Shown: piece by piece, positions 33,765 through 41,838 of the stretch
How positions within the stretch are numbered: the first letter of the stretch is position 1
Layout of the letters: every line of letters begins with the position of its first letter
Assembly: GCF_000333615.1 (NCBI RefSeq)
Contig: NZ_BADL01000259.1
Span: 1-49,725 of the forward strand
Reading direction: 5' to 3'
Source: Ideonella sp. B508-1
GTDB taxonomy: Bacteria; Pseudomonadota; Gammaproteobacteria; Burkholderiales; Burkholderiaceae_C
DNA length: 49,725 nt
Notes under the pieces: generated by a model
The model's input: only the letters and a program-made list of their open reading frames with translations
Databases searched by the model: none
What the model was told of the DNA's origin: nothing
Translations under genes and position numbers: made by a program

Positions 33765-34775
33765 TCACTTGGACACGGGAAGGATGCTGGTGGGCATCTC
33801 GACACCCCGCCCGAGCTGGCGCGCCCGCGCCAGCAGCATCTCGGCGACGGCGATGTCCTGCAGCGCCGAGCCCACCGACTTGTAGACCGCGATGTCGTCC
33901 GCGGCGCGGCGCGGCGCGGCGCGGCCGGCGACAAGCTCGGACAGCGCCACCGTCTTCGCGGCGAGGTCGACTCCGGCCCGGGCGGCCGCGATCGCGTCGC
34001 CGGTGTCGTGCAGCACTTCCTCGGGCATGTCGGCAACGATGCAGGCGGCGCGCGCGAGCGTCTCTTCGTCGACCTCCCGCTGTTCGGGCAGGGTCGAGCC
34101 GAGCGACACCACGGTGGTGCCGGGGGTCAGCCAGGCGCCGCGCAAGACGGGCGATTCATCGCGGCTGCGGGCGGCGCACAACACCACGTCGGCCTGCCGC
34201 ACCGCGTCCTGCGGCGAGGCCACGGCCTGGATGTCGAGCGCAGGCCGGAAGCCCTCGGCGAAGCGCTCGCGGCTGGCGGGTGTGGGGCTGTACACCCGTA
34301 CGGTGGCCAGCGTGCGGATGGCCGCCAGGCACTGCAGCGCGCCCCGCGCCTCGAAGCCGGCGCCGATCACGGCCACGGACAGCGGGCGCTGAGGTGCCAG
34401 GTGGTCCACCGCCAGCGCGGCGGTGGCGGCCGTGCGCAGGCCGGTGACGCGGTTGCCGTCAATCAGGGCCGACAGCGCCATCGTCTGCTGGTCGAACAGC
34501 GAGATCAGGTAGCTGGCGCAACGCGAGCGCGGTGAGGCCGCGATGAGCTTGCAGCCCATCGTCGTGCCGGTGGGCGACACAGCCGTCAGACTGCGCAGCC
34601 AGAGGCCGTCGCCGCGCGCCATCGACCGCGGCGGCACCATCGCTGGCGGGCAGGGAGCGCGGTAGGCCAGCGCCAGCGCATCGACGGTGGCACGCCAGTC
34701 GGCAAGTGCGGCGACGTCGGCGTCGCTCAGGAACAGGGTGGGCGGGACCGGAGAGGCGGCAGCAGCGTGGAACAT
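33765..34775 (-). CDS. Ornithine cyclodeaminase/mu-crystallin family protein
   Basis: The 336-residue protein has the NAD(P)-binding Rossmann segment VAVIGAGFEARGALQCLAAI near 138-157 and family marks GCKLIAASP, LIDGNRVTGLRTAATAALA and VYKSVGSALQDIAVAE. The family includes ornithine cyclodeaminase, delta-1-pyrroline-2-carboxylate and other ketimine reductases, and alanine dehydrogenase. It heads the operon with the DapA-like, aldehyde dehydrogenase and EthD genes, each close behind. This combination recalls hydroxyproline-type imino-acid breakdown but is not a known match. The ATG lacks a strong ribosome site. Confidence 0.87.
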   Translation of the reverse strand: MFHAAAASPVPPTLFLSDADVAALADWRATVDALALAYRAPCPPAMVPPRSMARGDGLWLRSLTAVSPTGTTMGCKLIAASPRSRCASYLISLFDQQTMALSALIDGNRVTGLRTAATAALAVDHLAPQRPLSVAVIGAGFEARGALQCLAAIRTLATVRVYSPTPASRERFAEGFRPALDIQAVASPQDAVRQADVVLCAARSRDESPVLRGAWLTPGTTVVSLGSTLPEQREVDEETLARAACIVADMPEEVLHDTGDAIAAARAGVDLAAKTVALSELVAGRAAPRRAADDIAVYKSVGSALQDIAVAEMLLARARQLGRGVEMPTSILPVSK

Positions 34776-34888
34776 GAAGGCGGCGGCGGTGGCCGGGGGA
34801 TGACGATGACCGCCACCTTAGGCCCGAGGTGCCGCCGCGGGCACTGCCTGCCGCGCATAGCAGCCTTGCAGAAACTGGATGCCGTGCT

Positions 34889-35890
34889 TCAGCGACCCTG
34901 CAGGCGACCGGCCAGCTCGCACAGCAGGCGGTGCACCTCGCGGGTGGCGCGCGTGTGCGGGCGGCGTGGGGACTCGGCCAGCACGACGCAGCGGTCGAGC
35001 TCGGGCTCGACGATGCGCGCGGCCCTCAGCGGCGCCTGCAGCGGCCCCGCGGCCACCGAGGCGATGGCCAGCCCGCCGCCGGCCGCCGCCACGGCGTATT
35101 GCAGCTGCACGGAATCGGCTTCCACGGCGACCTCGAGCTGAAGGCCGTGCTCGGCGGCCAGATGGTCGAGCCGCGCGCGCAGCAGGTGCGGCCGCGCAGG
35201 CAGCACCAACGGCAGCCCCGAGAGGCGGCGCAGAGCGATCGTCGGTGCCTGGAGGGCCGGCACCTCCTCGCGGCCGATCAGGTACAGCGACACCTGGGCC
35301 AGCACCCGGCCGTCGCCGACCGCGGCAGCGTCCTCTCGCAGCACCACCGCCATGTCGAGCCGCCCCTCGCGCAGGTGCTCCTCGAGCTGAGCGCTCGCCG
35401 CTTCGACCAGGTGCAGGCGCACGCCGGGCATGCGATCGCGGACCAGCGCGGCCAAGGGCCCGGCGAAACGCGGCACCGCGGAGGGCAGCAGGCCGACGAG
35501 CGCGTCGCCCATGGGCTGGCCGCGCGCGGCCCGGATGTCTTCGACCAGGGTGTCGGCCTCGGCCGCCAGCCGCGCCACGCGCGGCAGCAGGTGCGCCCCG
35601 AACTCGGTCGGCACGACGCCGCGCCCGGTGCGCACGAAGAGCCGCTCGCCGCACTGCCGCTCCAGGTGGGCGATGGCCCGGCTGACCATCGACTGCGGCA
35701 GGGCCAGCACGGCGGCGGCCTTGCTGAGGCTGCCGGCGTCGGCCACCCGCAGGAAGATGCGCCAGCGGTCGTCGATCACCGATCCCGGCACAGCCGGATG
35801 GGGCGCGCGTTCCGAGGGAGCGTCAGCGCTCAAGAGGATGCTCCGGTCGGGGTCAGGCTGAGGTCTCGCATGCCGGCATGGTAAGGGCAT
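34889..35890 (-). CDS. LysR-family transcriptional regulator
   Basis: The 333-residue protein has a helix-turn-helix in VADAGSLSKAAAVLALPQS and SMVSRAIAHLERQCGERLFV, preceded by an extra N-terminal segment of about 37 residues. ATG 35890 is chosen because GGAGGT lies nine bases upstream; a GTG at 35779 would give a more standard N-terminus. It lies 113 bases upstream of the OCD-family gene on the same strand and probably controls that operon. It resembles the regulator at 8879 in the stretch RQCGxRLFxRTGRGVxxTE, and each faces or precedes a DapA-like gene. Confidence 0.87.
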   Translation of the reverse strand: MPLPCRHARPQPDPDRSILLSADAPSERAPHPAVPGSVIDDRWRIFLRVADAGSLSKAAAVLALPQSMVSRAIAHLERQCGERLFVRTGRGVVPTEFGAHLLPRVARLAAEADTLVEDIRAARGQPMGDALVGLLPSAVPRFAGPLAALVRDRMPGVRLHLVEAASAQLEEHLREGRLDMAVVLREDAAAVGDGRVLAQVSLYLIGREEVPALQAPTIALRRLSGLPLVLPARPHLLRARLDHLAAEHGLQLEVAVEADSVQLQYAVAAAGGGLAIASVAAGPLQAPLRAARIVEPELDRCVVLAESPRRPHTRATREVHRLLCELAGRLQGR

Positions 35891-35958
35891 GCCCCGCCAC
35901 CTCCACCGACGTGCCCCGATGAACTGCGGTCCCTGGTCTCGCGCTGTGCACCGGGGTC

Positions 35959-36897
35959 TCAGCCCCCAAAGGCCTGGCGCAGGCCCGCGGCCATCTGCCA
36001 CTGCGCCAGCCGGGCGGCCGGCACCGCGCCCATGCTCACGAAGCCGTGCGGCAGGCTCAGGTACTCCACCACGGTGAGGGCGTTGCCAGCGGCTTGCAGG
36101 GCCTCGCCGTAGGCCAGGCCTTCGTCGCGCAGGGGGTCGTGGCCCGCCAGCATCAGCAGGGTGGGCGGCAGGCCGCTCAGGTCGCGGGCCAGCAGGGGGG
36201 CGCCGCGCTCGTCGGGTGCGCAACCGGCCTCGCCGAAACAGTGGTGGTTGAAATAGGCCATGGTGCGCAGGGTGATCGTGGGCCCCTGCCCATGCCGCTG
36301 GCGCGAGGGGTAGTCGCCCTCATGGCCGCCCGCGGCCGGCGGGTAGAGTAGCAGCTGCAGGCACAGCGCCGGCCCGCCCGCATCACGGGCCCGCAGGGCC
36401 ACGCTGGCGGCCAGCGCCGCGCCGGCACTGTCACCGGCCACGGCCAGCCGCGCCGCGTCGCCGCCGCGCTGGGCCAGCACCGAAGCCACCCAGTTCAGGG
36501 CGGCCCAGGCATCCTCCGGCGCGGCCGGGAAGGGGTGCTCCGGTGCCAGGCGGTAGGCCGCCGAGACGACCATGGCCCCGCTGTCGGCGCAGAGCTGGCG
36601 GCAGACGGCGTCGTAGCCGTCCAGGTCACCCAGGGCGTAGCCCCCGCCGTGGAAGTACAGCACCGTCGGCAGGGCCTGGGTGAGGCCATGTGGCCGGTAA
36701 CAGCGCACCCGCACCGCCAGCCCGCCCCATGTGCCCTCCTCGTCGCGCACCGCCACATCGGCCGGCGGCACGTCGGCGGCGGCCAGGATCTGGCGGTAGA
36801 CGGCCCGCGCCGCGGGCGGCGGCAGGTCGGCCAGATCGGGCAGGCCGGCGGCCTGGGCCTGCGCCAGCAGGGCGGCAATCTGTGCATCCAGCATCAT
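35959..36897 (-). CDS. Alpha/beta-hydrolase, hormone-sensitive-lipase-type esterase
   Basis: The 312-residue hydrolase has the oxyanion motif HGGG at 83-86 (LYFHGGGYALG), nucleophile Ser157 in GDSAG, an acid in AGHDPLRDEG near 250 and His in LPHGF near 283, so the catalytic set is complete. ATG 36897 is preceded by GGGAGA. It is the last gene of the sigma-54-type operon, 22 bases after the RND gene. It could split esters that release the alcohols or acids the pathway uses, such as aryl or feruloyl esters; this is inferred from position only. Confidence 0.87.
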   Translation of the reverse strand: MMLDAQIAALLAQAQAAGLPDLADLPPPAARAVYRQILAAADVPPADVAVRDEEGTWGGLAVRVRCYRPHGLTQALPTVLYFHGGGYALGDLDGYDAVCRQLCADSGAMVVSAAYRLAPEHPFPAAPEDAWAALNWVASVLAQRGGDAARLAVAGDSAGAALAASVALRARDAGGPALCLQLLLYPPAAGGHEGDYPSRQRHGQGPTITLRTMAYFNHHCFGEAGCAPDERGAPLLARDLSGLPPTLLMLAGHDPLRDEGLAYGEALQAAGNALTVVEYLSLPHGFVSMGAVPAARLAQWQMAAGLRQAFGG

Positions 36898-36919
36898 CGA
36901 TCTCCCAAGGTTCATGGCT

Positions 36920-39379
36920 TCAGGCCTGGTGGCCCAGTGGTTCGGACGGGTGCGTTGCCGCCGCGGCCGGTGCCGCCACCGGGGCGGGCCGCAGCAGCAG
37001 GTGGGCCAGGGCCGGCAGCAGCACCAGCGCGCCGACCATGTTCCAGACGAACATGAAGGCCAGCAGGATGCCCATGTCGGCCTGGAACTTGATGGGCGAG
37101 AGCGCCCAGGTGGCCACGGCCAGCGCCAGGGTGACGCCGGTGAGCATCACCACCCGACCGGTGAACTGCAGGGCGTGCAGATAGGCCCTGGACAGCGACT
37201 CCCCGGCCCGCAGCCGGGCCAGCATGATGCTCAGCACATAGAGCGCGTAGTCCACGCCGATGCCCACGCCCAGGGCGATGACCGGCAGCGTGGCCACCTT
37301 CACGCCCATGCCCAGCAGCACCATCAGGGCTTCGCACAGCACCGAGGTGAGCACCAGCGGCAGCACCGCCACCACCACCGCGCGCCAGGAACGGAAGGTG
37401 ACCCAGCACAGCAGCACGACCGCGCCGTAGACCCACCAGAGCATCTCGTGCATGGCCTGGTGGACGACGATGTTGGTGGCCGCGGCGATGCCGGCCGAGC
37501 CCGCGGCCAGCATGAAGCGCTCGTCCGGTGCGGGGTGGTGGGCGATGAAGTCCTCCACCGTGCTCACCACGCGGCTGAGGGTCTCGGCCTTGTGGTCCTG
37601 CAGGTAGACGTAGAGCGACAGGAAGGAGCAGGCCTGGTTGAACAGCTCGCGCGGCGCGCGGGTCTGCACGCCGCCCAGCGCGCTGTCGTTGGGGATCAGC
37701 TCATACCACTTGAGCTGGCCTTCGTTGTAGCCCACCATGGCCAGCTTGGACAGGGCCGCCATCGAGTTGGTGGCCTCCACCCCGGGCAGTTGTTCGAGCT
37801 GCCAGGCCAGCTGGTCCAGCTTGGCCAGCGTGCCGTAGCGGGTGCACTGGTCGTCCGGCGTGGTGGCCATCACCACCAGGATGTCGCTGGAGGCCGCGTA
37901 GTGGGCGGTGATGTAGGCGTTGTCGCGGTTGTAGCGCGAATCGGCCCGCAGCTCGGGGGCACCGGGGTCGAGGTCGCCCACGGCCAGGCGGGTGCTGATG
38001 ACCCAGCCGCCCGCCCCCAGCACCAGAGCCACGCCCAGCGCGGCCAGCGCCGGCCCGCGGCGGGTGAAGCGCTCCAGCATGTGCCACAGCCAGCCCTGGC
38101 TGGTGAAGCTGCCGGTCTGCTCCAGCGCGGGGTTGGCCTGCGGGTCGTCGCGCAGGCTGCGCCGGGCCGCCGCCGGGCTCACGCCCACATAGGACAGCAG
38201 CACCGGCAGCAGCACGAGGTTGGTGAAGATCAGCACGGCCACGCCGATGCTGGCGGCCAGGGCCAGGTCCTGGATCACCTGGATGCGGATCAGGGCCAGC
38301 ACCGCAAAGCCCACGGCGTCGCACAGCAGCGCGGTGAGCCCGGCCATGAAGAGGCGGCGGAAGGTGTAGCGCGCCGCCACCACGCGGTGCGTGCCCCGCC
38401 CCACGTCCTGCATGATGCCGTTCATCTTCTGGGCGCCGTGGCTCATGCCGATGGCGAACACCAGAAAGGGCACCAGCACCGAATAGGGGTCCAGCGGGTG
38501 GCCCAGGCCGGCCAGCAGGCCCAGCTGCCACACCACGGCCACCAGCGAACAGGCCACCACCAGCACCGTGCTGCGCACGCAGCGGGTGTAGCCGTACAGC
38601 ACCGCGGCGCAGATGCCCAGGGCCAGCACGAAGAAGAGCAGGACCTGGCGCATGCCGTCGATGAGGTCGGCCATCACCTTGGCGAAGCCGGTGATGTGGA
38701 TGGCCACGCGATCGCTTTCGTATTTGCTGCGCAGGGCTTCGAGCTGGCGCCCCAGCTCGCCGTAGTCCAGCGCCTGGCCGGTCTGCGGGTTGTGGTCCAG
38801 CAGTGGCACGAAGATGATGCTCGAACGGGCGTCGGCCGCCACGGTCTGGCCGATCTCGCCGGAGCGCTCCACATTGGCCCGCACCTCGGCCAGGGCCTGG
38901 GGCGAGCCGTCGTAGCTGTCGCCCATCACGGTGTTGCCGTCCAGCCCGTCCTCGGTGACGGCCACCCAGCGGGTGTTGGAGGTCCACAGCGATTTCATGA
39001 ACGGCCGGTCCACCCCGGGCAGCAGGTAGACCTCGTCGCTGAGCTTCTGCAGCGTGGCCAGGTAGCGGGCGTCGTAGATGGTGCCCTGGCGGGCCTCCAC
39101 CACGATGCGCAGCGCATTGCCCTGGCCGCCCAGGTCGTCCTTGTGGGCCAGGTAGTTGGCGATGTAGGGGTGCAGCTTCGGAATGGTCTTCTCGAAGCTG
39201 GCATTGAGCGTCAGCCGCGTGGCCAGGCTGCCCAGCAGCAGCGTGAGCAGCAGGCACAGGCCCAGCACCCAGGGCCGGTGGTTGAACAGCAAGCGCTCGG
39301 CCCAGTTGCCGGAGCGGGTGTCGAAGTCTTCGAGTCGGGCCACCACGGGCTGGGTGGCCGACGCATCGGGGGCATGCAT
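36920..39379 (-). CDS. RND/MMPL-type transporter of the DUF1302-DUF1329 cluster
   Basis: The 819-residue inner-membrane protein has about 12 helices in two groups. One helix at about 38-58 precedes a large periplasmic domain, followed by five helices at about 235-400; one near 450 precedes a second periplasmic domain, followed by five at about 670-800. It lacks the size of AcrB (about 1050) and resembles MMPL/HpnN-like RND exporters of lipids and hydrophobic molecules. No membrane-fusion or TolC-type partner lies nearby. Instead it sits with YCF48, DUF1329 and DUF1302 genes, a recurrent set beside hydrophobic-compound catabolism genes. It starts 13 bases after the YCF48 gene. Confidence 0.88.
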   Translation of the reverse strand: MHAPDASATQPVVARLEDFDTRSGNWAERLLFNHRPWVLGLCLLLTLLLGSLATRLTLNASFEKTIPKLHPYIANYLAHKDDLGGQGNALRIVVEARQGTIYDARYLATLQKLSDEVYLLPGVDRPFMKSLWTSNTRWVAVTEDGLDGNTVMGDSYDGSPQALAEVRANVERSGEIGQTVAADARSSIIFVPLLDHNPQTGQALDYGELGRQLEALRSKYESDRVAIHITGFAKVMADLIDGMRQVLLFFVLALGICAAVLYGYTRCVRSTVLVVACSLVAVVWQLGLLAGLGHPLDPYSVLVPFLVFAIGMSHGAQKMNGIMQDVGRGTHRVVAARYTFRRLFMAGLTALLCDAVGFAVLALIRIQVIQDLALAASIGVAVLIFTNLVLLPVLLSYVGVSPAAARRSLRDDPQANPALEQTGSFTSQGWLWHMLERFTRRGPALAALGVALVLGAGGWVISTRLAVGDLDPGAPELRADSRYNRDNAYITAHYAASSDILVVMATTPDDQCTRYGTLAKLDQLAWQLEQLPGVEATNSMAALSKLAMVGYNEGQLKWYELIPNDSALGGVQTRAPRELFNQACSFLSLYVYLQDHKAETLSRVVSTVEDFIAHHPAPDERFMLAAGSAGIAAATNIVVHQAMHEMLWWVYGAVVLLCWVTFRSWRAVVVAVLPLVLTSVLCEALMVLLGMGVKVATLPVIALGVGIGVDYALYVLSIMLARLRAGESLSRAYLHALQFTGRVVMLTGVTLALAVATWALSPIKFQADMGILLAFMFVWNMVGALVLLPALAHLLLRPAPVAAPAAAATHPSEPLGHQA

Positions 39380-39392
39380 GGCAGATCCGGAA

Positions 39393-40451
39393 TCAGGGAG
39401 TGGGAGGGGTCGGGTCGGCGCGGCGCACGCCGCGCAGGCTGGCCAGGATCCAGGCGCCATCCGGGGCCTGCCCCAGGCCGGCGGCCGGCAGGGGGCCGGC
39501 GGGCATCTGCAGCGAGTCGAAGCTCTCGCCCTGGTCCCGGCTGCGGAAGAGCTCGCCGTTCTGGGCCAGCAGCAGCAGGCTGCCGTCCTGGGCCACCAGG
39601 CCGGCCTGCAGGGTGACCGGGGTGTCGATCTTCACCCGGCTCCAGTGGCTGCCCGCGTCGTCCGAACGGAAGGCGCTGCCGCGCAGGCCGTAGGCCAGCA
39701 GCGTGCCCTCGGGGCTGCCCAGCAGGCCGAAGAAGCTGCCCTTGTAGGGCGACGCCAGGGCGCTGAAGCTGGCCCCGCCGTCCTCCGAGCGCAGCACCAG
39801 GCCCTGCTCGCCGACGATCACCCAGCGCGGCCCCTGCAGCTGCACGCCGTACAGGTGCAGGCCGCGCGGATTGACCGCCGCCAGCGGCAGCGGTGCCCAG
39901 TGGGCGCCGCCGTCGCGGGTGACCAGGGCCAGCCCATAGGCCCCCACCACCACCGCCTGCTGGCCGTCCAGCACCGCCAGGTCGAAGAAGGGCTTGTCGG
40001 CCCCCTCCTGCACCAGGCGCTCGGCGGCATGGCGGCTGGCCTCGTCGGTGGCGGCGGCCAGCAGGGTCTGGGCCAGCTGGATGCCGTCGAGCTGGCGGGT
40101 CCAGTGCTGGCCGCCGTCTTCGGTGCGCAGCACCACCCCCAGATGGCCCACCGCCCAGCCCACCCGGGCGTCGGCAAAGCGCACCGCGGTGAGCGTGCTC
40201 TGCACCGGCACCTGCGCCTGGTGCCACTGCCGCCCGCCGTCGTCGGACCAGAGCACCGTGCCGCGCTCACCCACGGCCACCAGCCGGCTGCCGGCGCGGG
40301 CCACCGCCAGGGTGACCGCGCGCAGGGCCCGCGGGGTCTGCACGGCCGGGCTGCGCAGGGCCGCAGGCGGCATCGGTGCGGCCAGGGCGCCCGTCATGCC
40401 CGACACCGCCAGCAGCAGCCCGGTGACCACGGCCCGCCGGGGCCGGCTCAT
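39393..40451 (-). CDS. Exported YCF48/HCF136-like beta-propeller protein
   Basis: The 352-residue precursor has a signal peptide of about 24 residues (RRAVVTGLLLAVSGMTGALA) and repeated blades with BNR-like marks: GTVLWSDDGGRQWHQ, GVVLRTEDGGQHWTR, LALVTRDGGAHWAP, LVLRSEDGGASFSA, SAFRSDDAGSHWSR and ELFRSRDQGESFD. YCF48-type propellers assist assembly of membrane complexes; here a periplasmic scaffold role with the RND transporter is plausible. The start overlaps the DUF1329 stop by four bases (ATGA). Confidence 0.88.
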   Translation of the reverse strand: MSRPRRAVVTGLLLAVSGMTGALAAPMPPAALRSPAVQTPRALRAVTLAVARAGSRLVAVGERGTVLWSDDGGRQWHQAQVPVQSTLTAVRFADARVGWAVGHLGVVLRTEDGGQHWTRQLDGIQLAQTLLAAATDEASRHAAERLVQEGADKPFFDLAVLDGQQAVVVGAYGLALVTRDGGAHWAPLPLAAVNPRGLHLYGVQLQGPRWVIVGEQGLVLRSEDGGASFSALASPYKGSFFGLLGSPEGTLLAYGLRGSAFRSDDAGSHWSRVKIDTPVTLQAGLVAQDGSLLLLAQNGELFRSRDQGESFDSLQMPAGPLPAAGLGQAPDGAWILASLRGVRRADPTPPTP

Positions 40452-41818
40452 CGCGCCCCCTCGTTGGCCAGGGCCTCGGGGCTGAAGAAGGCGCGGGGCA
40501 GGCTGGGCAGCGTCTTGTACTGCTCGGGCAGCTCGTTGCTGGCCATGTTCAGGTAGTAGGCCCCGGTCTGCAGGTCATAGCCACCCCAGAACATATTGCC
40601 CACCAGGGCGGGGATGTCCGGCGCCAGCAGCGTCAGGGTGTAGTTGGTGCGCCAGAGCTGGCCCTTGGCATCCCAGCCGTCGAAGAGCAGGATCTGCCAA
40701 CTGTCCTCGTCGATGTAGTAGGTGCGCTTGGGCACCACATGGCGCTTGCCATCGGCCAGCGTGGCCTCCACTTCCCAGACCCGGTGCAGCTCCCAGCGCA
40801 CCAGCGAGGGGTTCAGGGTGTGCGGCGTGACCAGTTCGTCCACCTTGGCCAGGGCCGCCCGGTTGTTGCTGTAGGGCACGTAGAGCTCGCGCTTGCCCAC
40901 CAGGCGCAGCTTGTACTTGTCCAGCGGGCCGAACAGGTTGAAGGCCTCGTCGAACAGGCCGATGCCCGAGGTCACGGAGTCCGGCGTGTCGTAAGCCACC
41001 GAAGGCGCCTTGCGCACCCGGCGCTGGCCCACCAGGTACTGCCAGATGCCGCGCGGCTGCGAGGCGTTGATGGCGTCCTGCGCCAGGATGGCCTCACCCG
41101 CCTTGGAGCCGGGCTCCCCCACCACGAACTTGCCCATCTGGTAGTAGCCGTCGAACTTCTCCAGGCTGCCCTCGGGGTCGTAGTAGGGCCGGCGCAGGGT
41201 CTGCACCCCGCCGGAGGCCATGGCGCGGCGGCCGTCAGCCGTGACCACCCAGACCCGCACCGGGGCCTGCACATTGGTGCCCAGCCAGGCCAGGCGGTGG
41301 TTCTGGATCACCTCGTAGCCGTCCTTGGGGATGGGGAAGGGAATGCCGCCATAGGCGCCCTCGGTGCCCTGCCCTTCGTCGACCAGCTTGGCGCGGGTGG
41401 CGTTCTTGAAGGTGTTGTCGTAGACCCATTGCGGCGCGGCGGCGACCCGGTGGGTGGGGTAGACGTCCAGCCGGAAGTCGGGGTACTTGCGCAGCAGGGC
41501 CTTGACGCCCTCGCTCAGCCGGGCTTCGTAGCCGGCCATGTTCTTGGCCGAGATGCTGAACTGCGGCTTCTCGGTGGGGAAGAAGTCCGGCCGGGGCTGG
41601 CCATTCTTGAAGCCTGCCGGGGCCTTGGTCATGCCGCCGTCCCAGGCGGGGATGCTGCCGTCCTTGTTGCCGGCGCGCTCGGCACCCACCGGGGTCAGGG
41701 TGGTCTTGAGCTTGGCCGCCTCCTCGGCGGACACGGCGGCCTGGCTCCAGGCCGGCCAGCCCAGGGCCAGCGTGGCCAGGGCCATGCTCAGGGACAGGGA
41801 AAACTGCTTGCGGTTCAT
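40448..41818 (-). CDS. DUF1329 periplasmic protein
   Basis: The 456-residue precursor has a signal peptide (SLSMALATLALGWPAWSQA, cleaved near 28). The mature start VSAEEAAKLKTTLTPVGAER, the following GSIPAWDGG and the late PKRTYYIDEDSWQILLFD are plain DUF1329 marks. Members are almost always next to a DUF1302 gene. No biochemical role is established; a carrier of hydrophobic molecules between the membranes is one idea. ATG 41818 has GGAG upstream, 20 bases after the DUF1302 gene. Confidence 0.92.
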   Translation of the reverse strand: MNRKQFSLSLSMALATLALGWPAWSQAAVSAEEAAKLKTTLTPVGAERAGNKDGSIPAWDGGMTKAPAGFKNGQPRPDFFPTEKPQFSISAKNMAGYEARLSEGVKALLRKYPDFRLDVYPTHRVAAAPQWVYDNTFKNATRAKLVDEGQGTEGAYGGIPFPIPKDGYEVIQNHRLAWLGTNVQAPVRVWVVTADGRRAMASGGVQTLRRPYYDPEGSLEKFDGYYQMGKFVVGEPGSKAGEAILAQDAINASQPRGIWQYLVGQRRVRKAPSVAYDTPDSVTSGIGLFDEAFNLFGPLDKYKLRLVGKRELYVPYSNNRAALAKVDELVTPHTLNPSLVRWELHRVWEVEATLADGKRHVVPKRTYYIDEDSWQILLFDGWDAKGQLWRTNYTLTLLAPDIPALVGNMFWGGYDLQTGAYYLNMASNELPEQYKTLPSLPRAFFSPEALANEGAR

Positions 41819-41838
41819 GGTGACTCCGTCCTGGAAGT

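Noticed and set aside
36914-39616. A 900-codon open frame on the plus strand
   Set aside because: It is antisense to the RND gene, rich in His, Gln and Gly as expected for a mirror frame of GC-rich DNA, and shows no domain or ribosome site.
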